The notes beneath the pieces are model-generated. The model worked only from the letters and a program-made list of their open reading frames with translations, ran no database searches and had not been told where the DNA came from. Below, piece by piece: positions 58,962-64,000 of a DNA stretch of 64,000 bases; position 1 is the stretch's first letter, and the number at the start of each line of letters is the position of its first letter. Location: contig NZ_JAME01000003.1 in the NCBI RefSeq assembly GCF_000521865.1, positions 124,001 through 188,000 of the forward strand. Direction: 5' to 3'. The DNA is from Roseivivax isoporae LMG 25204 (GTDB taxonomy: Bacteria > Pseudomonadota > Alphaproteobacteria > Rhodobacterales > Rhodobacteraceae). Position numbers and translations under genes: made by a program.

Positions 58962-59701
58962 AGGAGCCGCACCGTGTCGCCGGTGGTCACGCGGCCGCCG
59001 CGCACCACTTCGGCCATGACCGAGAAATCCGTGTGGCCCCAGCTGCCGAGGGTCGCCAGCATGTCCGTGTCGCGTTGCCCGGTGTCGGGATTGGCCTCGG
59101 TCGCGCGGCAGCGCCCGGTGCGCTCGCGCACCTTGAACACCGCGCCGCCCACCTGCACCTCGCGGCCGATCCAGTCGAATTCCTCCCACGGGGCGAGACC
59201 GTCCAGCCACACATTGCCGCGCCAGCGGTGGATCGACAGCGGGCGGCCAATCCGCTGCTCGACCGCGCGGTGCGACGACATGTTGCAGAGCGTGAGTGAC
59301 GCAAAGTCGCTGTCGGTCATGCCGCGCGCCTGCGCGCGCACGATCCGCGCGGGCTGCCACGTGCTGTCCCCGTGCAGCGGGCGGACCCAGTCGAGGAAGG
59401 CGGCGCCGTCACGGTCGGGCGAAAGCGTGATGTCGGGCCGGTCGGGGTGCGACAGCGTGACCGTCTCCGCCGCCTCGTCGAGCCGGACCGAGATCGCCAT
59501 CAGCGCCGGGACGTTGGCGCCTCGGGTGAAGTTGCGGCAGGGCAGCCATTCGGAGCCGTCCGCGTCCGAGCGCTGGTGCGCCACGGCCCAGACCCGGTCC
59601 CACGGCATCGTGCGGCCGGCGGTCAGGTCGACCGCCTCCACCGCCTCGCGGCCGTGCGCCTTGATCGGAAAGCGCCAGAGCCCGGTGACCCGTGCGCTCA
59701 T
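58958..59701 (-). CDS. MOSC-domain protein
   Basis: A 247-residue protein with an N-terminal MOSC beta-barrel domain (VTGLWRFPIKAHGREAVEAV) and the main MOSC domain with RFRG-like RWRGNVWLDGLAPWEEFDW and RTGRCRATEANPDTGQRDTD, where the cysteine lies as in sulfur-carrier members. Such proteins relate to the molybdenum cofactor sulfurase C-terminus; some reduce N-hydroxylated compounds. The start overlaps the yidC stop by four bases. Confidence 0.9.
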   Translation of the reverse strand: MSARVTGLWRFPIKAHGREAVEAVDLTAGRTMPWDRVWAVAHQRSDADGSEWLPCRNFTRGANVPALMAISVRLDEAAETVTLSHPDRPDITLSPDRDGAAFLDWVRPLHGDSTWQPARIVRAQARGMTDSDFASLTLCNMSSHRAVEQRIGRPLSIHRWRGNVWLDGLAPWEEFDWIGREVQVGGAVFKVRERTGRCRATEANPDTGQRDTDMLATLGSWGHTDFSVMAEVVRGGRVTTGDTVRLL

Positions 59702-61590
59702 TTCCTTCCCGACTTGGTACCGGCGTCCTTGGCCTCGCGCGGGCCGCGCGAGAAGCTCGACTTGATGTTGCCGAACACGTCCGGCTTGTAGCCCTGGCTC
59801 CGCATGATCGAGTACTGCTGGATGAACGTGATCGTGTTGTTCGCGATCCAGTAGACCACCAGGCCACTGGCGAAGCCGCCCAGCATGAACATGAACACCC
59901 ACGGCATCCAGGCGAAGATCATCGCCTGCGTCGGGTCGGGCGGCGCCGGGTTCAGTTTCTGCTGCAGCCACATCGAGATGCCGAGCAGCAGCGGCAGGAT
60001 GCCGATGAAGATCAGCGCCACGATCGACCCCGGTTCCGGCGCGGCCCAGGGCAGGAGCCCGAAGAGGTTGAAGAACGACGTCGGGTCGGGCGCGGACAGG
60101 TCCTGGAACGGTCCGAAGAACGGCGCGTGCCGCAGCTCGAGCGTGACGAAGATCACCTTGTAGAGCGAGAAGAAGATCGGGATCTGCAGCAGGATCGGCA
60201 GGCAGCCCGAGGCCGGGTTCACCTTTTCCTTCTTGTAGAGCTCCATCATCTCCTGCTGGAGCTTCTGGCGGTCGTCGCCGGCACGCTCCTTGATCTTCTC
60301 CATCTCGGGCTGGAGTTCCTTCATCTTCGCCATCGAGACGTAGGACTTGTAGGCCAGCGGGAAGAGGATCGCCTTGATGATCAGGGTGAGGCCGATGATC
60401 GACCAGCCCATGTTGCCGATCAGCTTGTTCAGCTCGTGCAGGCCGACGAAGATCGGCTTGGTCAGGAAGAAGAACCAGCCCCAGTCGATCGAGTCGACGA
60501 AGCGGTCGATCTCGGGCGCGTTCGGGTCGCGCTCGACGCCGATCATGCGCGAGATCCATCCCGGCTGGTTCTGGTAGTCGCGGATCGCCTCCCATTCCTT
60601 GGCGCCGGCGAAGAGGCGCGTGGTCACCTCGGCGCTCTGGCCGGCGGCGACGGACATGGTCGGCAGGACCTGCTCGGTCTGGTAGATGTCGCGGCGCTCG
60701 TCGTACTTGGCGACCGCCTTGAAGCCCTGGCCCTGCGGCGGGATCATCGTCGACATCCAGTAATGGTCGGTGAAGCCGATCCAGCCGTCCTCGGCCACCT
60801 GGAAGACCTCGGCACGGGCGCCCTCGGCGGCATTCTGGTCGAGCTCGGTAAGGTTGTCCCACGAGGTCTCGGTCAGCTCGCCATCGGACATGACGATGGC
60901 GCCTTCGTGCAGGATGAAGAAGTTCTTGGCGTTCACGGGTTCGCCGTGGCGCGCGAGGATTCCGTAGGGCGCGAGCGCGGCCGTGGCCTCGGTCGGGTTC
61001 TCGATGCGCTGGGTGACGGTGAACATGTAGTTGTCGTCGACCGCGATGGTGCGGTCGAAGATCAGCCCGTTCGGGCTTTCCCAGCGCAGCGTGACCGGGG
61101 CGCCGGGCGCCAGCGTCCCGCCGTCCGCCACCGTCCACTCGGTGTTGGGCCCGGGCACGTCCTCGGGCGCGACGCCCTGGCCGGGGGCCCAGCCGTAGAG
61201 CGCGTAATAGGCGTCCTGGCCGCCGACCGGGTTGAACAGGTGGACGATCTCGGAATCGTCCTCGATCGTCTCGGTGTAGTCCTTGAGCTGCAGGTCGTCG
61301 ATGCGACCGCCGAGCAGCGAGATGGAGCCCGCGAGCCGCGGGGTGTCGATCTCGACGCGCGGCACGTCGGCGCCCGCGCTCTGCGGCTCGGTCTCGTTGC
61401 TGTCGGTGGTGGCGGCGTCGGGCGCGGCGCTCGGCGTGACGGCGGTGCCGTCGGCCGATTGCGTGTCCGACACGGTCGTGCCCTCGTCGGTGATCTCCGG
61501 CTCGGGGGGCGGGAACAGCAGGAACCACACGAGGATCACGAGGAAGCTGAGCGCCGTCGCAATGATGAGGTTCTTGTTCTGATTGTCCAT
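59698..61590 (-). CDS. yidC: Membrane protein insertase YidC
   Basis: YidC inserts and folds inner membrane proteins, alone or with SecYEG. The 630-residue protein has an N-terminal signal-anchor (IIATALSFLVILVWFLLFP), a large periplasmic beta domain to about 370, then the conserved five-helix core with QKLQQEMMELYKKEKVNPAS and FVTLELRHAPFFG. The length is normal for Gram-negative YidC. The ATG lies at 61590, downstream of a 125-base gap from the EAL gene's stop. It heads the run to sixA. Confidence 0.97.
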   Translation of the reverse strand: MDNQNKNLIIATALSFLVILVWFLLFPPPEPEITDEGTTVSDTQSADGTAVTPSAAPDAATTDSNETEPQSAGADVPRVEIDTPRLAGSISLLGGRIDDLQLKDYTETIEDDSEIVHLFNPVGGQDAYYALYGWAPGQGVAPEDVPGPNTEWTVADGGTLAPGAPVTLRWESPNGLIFDRTIAVDDNYMFTVTQRIENPTEATAALAPYGILARHGEPVNAKNFFILHEGAIVMSDGELTETSWDNLTELDQNAAEGARAEVFQVAEDGWIGFTDHYWMSTMIPPQGQGFKAVAKYDERRDIYQTEQVLPTMSVAAGQSAEVTTRLFAGAKEWEAIRDYQNQPGWISRMIGVERDPNAPEIDRFVDSIDWGWFFFLTKPIFVGLHELNKLIGNMGWSIIGLTLIIKAILFPLAYKSYVSMAKMKELQPEMEKIKERAGDDRQKLQQEMMELYKKEKVNPASGCLPILLQIPIFFSLYKVIFVTLELRHAPFFGPFQDLSAPDPTSFFNLFGLLPWAAPEPGSIVALIFIGILPLLLGISMWLQQKLNPAPPDPTQAMIFAWMPWVFMFMLGGFASGLVVYWIANNTITFIQQYSIMRSQGYKPDVFGNIKSSFSRGPREAKDAGTKSGRK

Positions 61591-61715
61591 AAGGTGTGGA
61601 TCCCCGTCCTGGGCTGGGTCTGCGGCGGTTCAACAGACCGCGTGGGCCGAGGTCAAGGGGAATCGCGGTCACATCCGGGCAAGGTGACCGCCCGTCGCGG
61701 GACCGTTCGCGGCGC

Positions 61716-63266
61716 TCAGCGGGCCTTGCGCCGCGTGCCCGGCAGGGGATCGAGCGTGCCCAGCGTCGCCGCGTGGCGGCGGGCCCAGTCGGCGAACTGC
61801 GTCGCGGGCATGGGCCGCGCGATTCCGAAGCCCTGCACGTGGTCGCAGCCCAGCTGAGCGAGGAGCGCATGTTCGCCCGCGCTCTCGACCCCCTCGGCGA
61901 GCGTGGCGATCCCCAGCTGGTCGGCGAGGCTCAGGAGCGCGCAGACCATGCGCCGCTGCGCGGGGTCGCGGTCGATCCGGGCGACGAAGCTGCGGTCGAT
62001 CTTGATGCGGTCCGCGGGCAGGCGCTGCAGCGACAGGATCGACTGGTTGCCGGTCCCGAAATCGTCGAGGTCGATGCCGCACCCGAGCGCCTTGAGCTGC
62101 GCCGCGACACGCGCGACCTCGCATTCGCCGGAGACGGCGAGCACGGTCTCGAGCACCTCGACCACCAGCCGCTTGCCGTCGAGCCCGTAGCGGTCGAGGT
62201 CCCATTTCAGCTTTTCCGGAAAGGTCGGGTCGCGCAGTTCCCGCGCCGAGAGGTTGATGCCCACCCGCGGAATGTCGAGGCCCTGCGCGTCCCAGTCCCG
62301 CAGCGCGGCGAGGGCGGCCCGGCGGATGACGTCCCCGAGCCGCGGCATGTGGCCGCCACGTTCCGCCGCGTCGAGGAACTGCGCGGGCGAGATCACGCCG
62401 TAATCGGGATGCACCCAGCGCGCCAACGCCTCCACCCCGCTGATGCGGCCGGTCGAGGTGCAGATCTGCGGCTGGAACCAGGGCTGAATCTCGCCGTTCT
62501 CGAGCGCCTGCGGCAGGCCCGAGCGCACCGCGTCGCGCATGGCCTGCGACACGCACAGGCCGGAGGACCAGACGCGGATGGCGGAGCGGCCCTGGCGCGA
62601 CGCCTCTGACAGTGCCGACAGCGCAGCGTCGAGCAGCGACTCGCCGCTCGCGCCGGGGCCGAGCCGGTCGGAGCCGCAGATGCCGAGCGATGCGGTCAGG
62701 TAGCGCTTGCCGCGATCGAGGCGCAGCGGCTCCTCCAGCGCGGCCTGGAGCCGGCAGCCGAGATCGGTCAGCGATTCCGTGTCGAGGCGGGCGCCCGGGG
62801 CGAGAAGGGCGAGAAAGCGCTGGTCGCCCACGGCGAACACCGCGTCCTCCGCCCGCAGCGCGCCGCGCAGCCGGGCAAGGCAGGTGTCGCGCGCCTGCGA
62901 CGCGGCGCGTTCGCCGTCCTCCGCCCCGATGGCGGCGATGCCCTCCACGTCCATCGCCACGCAGCCGGTGGCGAGGCAGGCGGCGTCCGCGTCGCGCAGC
63001 AGGCGGCCCGCCAGGGCCTCCGCCCGCGGGATGTCGAGCCGGTCGACCCGCACGGGCAGGGCCGCGACCGCCGGCGGCCGCGTCGCCGTCGCCGTCGCCA
63101 GGATGACCGCCGTGCAGAGCGATGCGGCGAGCAGGAGCGGCTCGCCGCCGATCCACCAGGCGCCCAGCACCGCGGCGGCCACGACGGCCACCGCCCAAGG
63201 ACCGCCGGCGAGCCGGCGCAGTGCCGTACCGGCGCGCGCGCCGGTCGTTCCGGATTTCCGGATCAT
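61716..63266 (-). CDS. Membrane protein with degenerate GGDEF and intact EAL domain
   Basis: A 516-residue protein. Two hydrophobic segments at about 23-40 and 44-61 anchor it. Residues 75-245 form a GGDEF-like domain in which the signature is GDQRF (147-151), so cyclase activity is unlikely. The EAL domain is complete: EAL at 279-281 in GVEALARWVHP, NLSA, EVLETV, DDFGTGN, IKIDRSF and AEGVES. It should hydrolyse cyclic di-GMP, perhaps controlled by the GGDEF-like part. ATG 63266 follows a G-run and diverges from ttcA across 164 bases. Confidence 0.9.
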   Translation of the reverse strand: MIRKSGTTGARAGTALRRLAGGPWAVAVVAAAVLGAWWIGGEPLLLAASLCTAVILATATATRPPAVAALPVRVDRLDIPRAEALAGRLLRDADAACLATGCVAMDVEGIAAIGAEDGERAASQARDTCLARLRGALRAEDAVFAVGDQRFLALLAPGARLDTESLTDLGCRLQAALEEPLRLDRGKRYLTASLGICGSDRLGPGASGESLLDAALSALSEASRQGRSAIRVWSSGLCVSQAMRDAVRSGLPQALENGEIQPWFQPQICTSTGRISGVEALARWVHPDYGVISPAQFLDAAERGGHMPRLGDVIRRAALAALRDWDAQGLDIPRVGINLSARELRDPTFPEKLKWDLDRYGLDGKRLVVEVLETVLAVSGECEVARVAAQLKALGCGIDLDDFGTGNQSILSLQRLPADRIKIDRSFVARIDRDPAQRRMVCALLSLADQLGIATLAEGVESAGEHALLAQLGCDHVQGFGIARPMPATQFADWARRHAATLGTLDPLPGTRRKAR

Positions 63267-63430
63267 GCCAAGCCCCCCAGCCGCTATGATCGGGGCCGAC
63301 CCTACGTGCGAGCCCTGAGGCAAGCGTTAACGCTCGTACGGATTCCCGATCGCATTCGACGGACCGTCGGGCGTGGGCCGACGCACGCGCCCCCTTCCCG
63401 CGCGGGCGGCTTTGCTTTACTGCCGCGGCC

Positions 63431-64000
63431 ATGCTCGATGACCTTGACGACATCCATCCCCTGTTCCACGGCGCGCCCCGCACGACGGAGTTCCGCAAGC
63501 TGCGCAAGCGCATCGTGCGGCAGGTGCGCGAGGCCGTGGACCAGTACGGGATGGCGCAGGCGCGCGACGCGCGCTGGCTCGTCTGCCTGTCGGGCGGCAA
63601 GGACAGCTACACCCTGCTCGCGGCCCTCATGGAGCTGAAGTGGCGCGGCCTCCTGCCGGTCGACATCCTGGCCTGCAACCTCGACCAGGGACAGCCGGGC
63701 TTTCCGGCGACGGTGCTGCCCGAATTCCTGCAGAAGATGGGCGTGCCGCACCGCATCGAGTACCAGGACACCTATTCGATCGTCGTCGACAAGATCCCGC
63801 AGGGGCGGACCTTCTGCGCGCTCTGCTCGCGCCTGCGCCGCGGCCATCTCTACCGCATCGCGCGCGAGGAGGGATGCAGCGCCGTGGTGCTGGGCCACCA
63901 CCGCGACGACATCCTCGAGACGTTCTTCATGAACCTCTTCCATGGCGGGCGGCTCGCGACGATGCCGCCCAAGCTGGTGAACGAGGAGGGCGACCTCTTC
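63431..64000 (+). CDS. ttcA: tRNA 2-thiocytidine(32) synthetase TtcA, N-terminal part (partial at window end)
   Basis: TtcA thiolates cytidine 32 of tRNA using ATP and an iron-sulfur cluster. The frame is open from ATG 63431 to the last base, 190 codons. The PP-loop SGGKDS is at residues 54-59 and the first pair of cluster cysteines is CALC (129 and 132) in [13 protein letters not shown]; the third cysteine lies past the window. [16 protein letters not shown] is also typical. Confidence 0.94.
   Translation, partial: MLDDLDDIHPLFHGAPRTTEFRKLRKRIVRQVREAVDQYGMAQARDARWLVCLSGGKDSYTLLAALMELKWRGLLPVDILACNLDQGQPGFPATVLPEFLQKMGVPHRIEYQDTYSIVVDKIPQGRTFCALCSRLRRGHLYRIAREEGCSAVVLGHHRDDILETFFMNLFHGGRLATMPPKLVNEEGDLF

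Noticed and set aside
1-64000. tRNA or rRNA genes, CRISPR arrays, insertion sequences, integrases, prophage clusters
   Set aside because: Looked for in all gaps and coding regions; no cloverleaf ends, regular spacer repeats, transposase motifs or att-like duplications were seen.

Overview
The window is one continuous stretch of chromosomal DNA from a very GC-rich (roughly 70 percent by eye) alphaproteobacterium. The gene set points to the Rhodobacterales (Roseobacter/Paracoccaceae type). Pointers are the yidC-MOSC-engB-argB run, the ybbN-LON domain-Trm112 run, a 44-residue aa3-type oxidase subunit IV, a DUF1127 small protein, a polyhydroxybutyrate gene set and an orphan spike-like protein resembling gene transfer agent components. 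I see no rRNA, tRNA, insertion sequence, integrase or CRISPR array, and codon use looks even throughout.

Layout. 1-8.7 kb: housekeeping genes: an RluA-type pseudouridine synthase (cut by the window edge), an aldehyde dehydrogenase divergent from a 1-Cys peroxiredoxin, a deacylase, and a leftward run sua5-type gene, xthA, ybbN-like, LON-domain gene, Trm112-like gene and truB. 8.9-16.3 kb: DmdC-like acyl-CoA dehydrogenase, metallo-beta-lactamase-fold hydrolase, oxidase subunit IV, a lipoprotein, azlCD-type exporter, two poorly known proteins and greA. 16.4-23.3 kb: ETF-ubiquinone oxidoreductase, a TPR protein overlapping ispE, a polyprenyl diphosphate synthase, DUF2007, a methyltransferase and a YdcH-like protein. 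23.3-30.1 kb: a hydrolase/dioxygenase pair of the quinone-detoxification type, phaB, a patatin-like lipase and phaA, an EAL protein, rpsD and a DUF1127 gene.

30.4-42.3 kb is the most interesting region. A divergent promoter region at 34.9-35.2 kb carries LacI-type operator candidates. It separates a leftward group (enamidase-like amidohydrolase, ornithine-cyclodeaminase-family reductase, LacI regulator and a PhnM-like protein that has lost most metal ligands) from a tight rightward operon. That operon encodes an FAD subunit, a fused Fe-S/molybdopterin hydroxylase, a 6-hydroxynicotinate-reductase-like iron-sulfur protein, an ApbE-like UPF0280 protein and two tandem PF06684 proteins. Hydroxylase, reductase and enamidase match the first three steps of the reductive nicotinate pathway known from Eubacterium barkeri. 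The later genes of that pathway are not here, and the extra genes suggest a different lower branch or a related N-heterocycle as substrate.

42.4-64 kb: ileS, a small membrane protein, a carboxymuconolactone-decarboxylase-family protein, a 760-residue beta-helix spike-like protein, DUF4864 and TerB-like proteins, an MFS transporter, a comF-grxC-nitrilase-marR run, a methyltransferase, hemH, a permuted-papain-like protein, then yidC-MOSC-engB-argB-sixA (leftward), a GGDEF-like/EAL protein and the start of ttcA.
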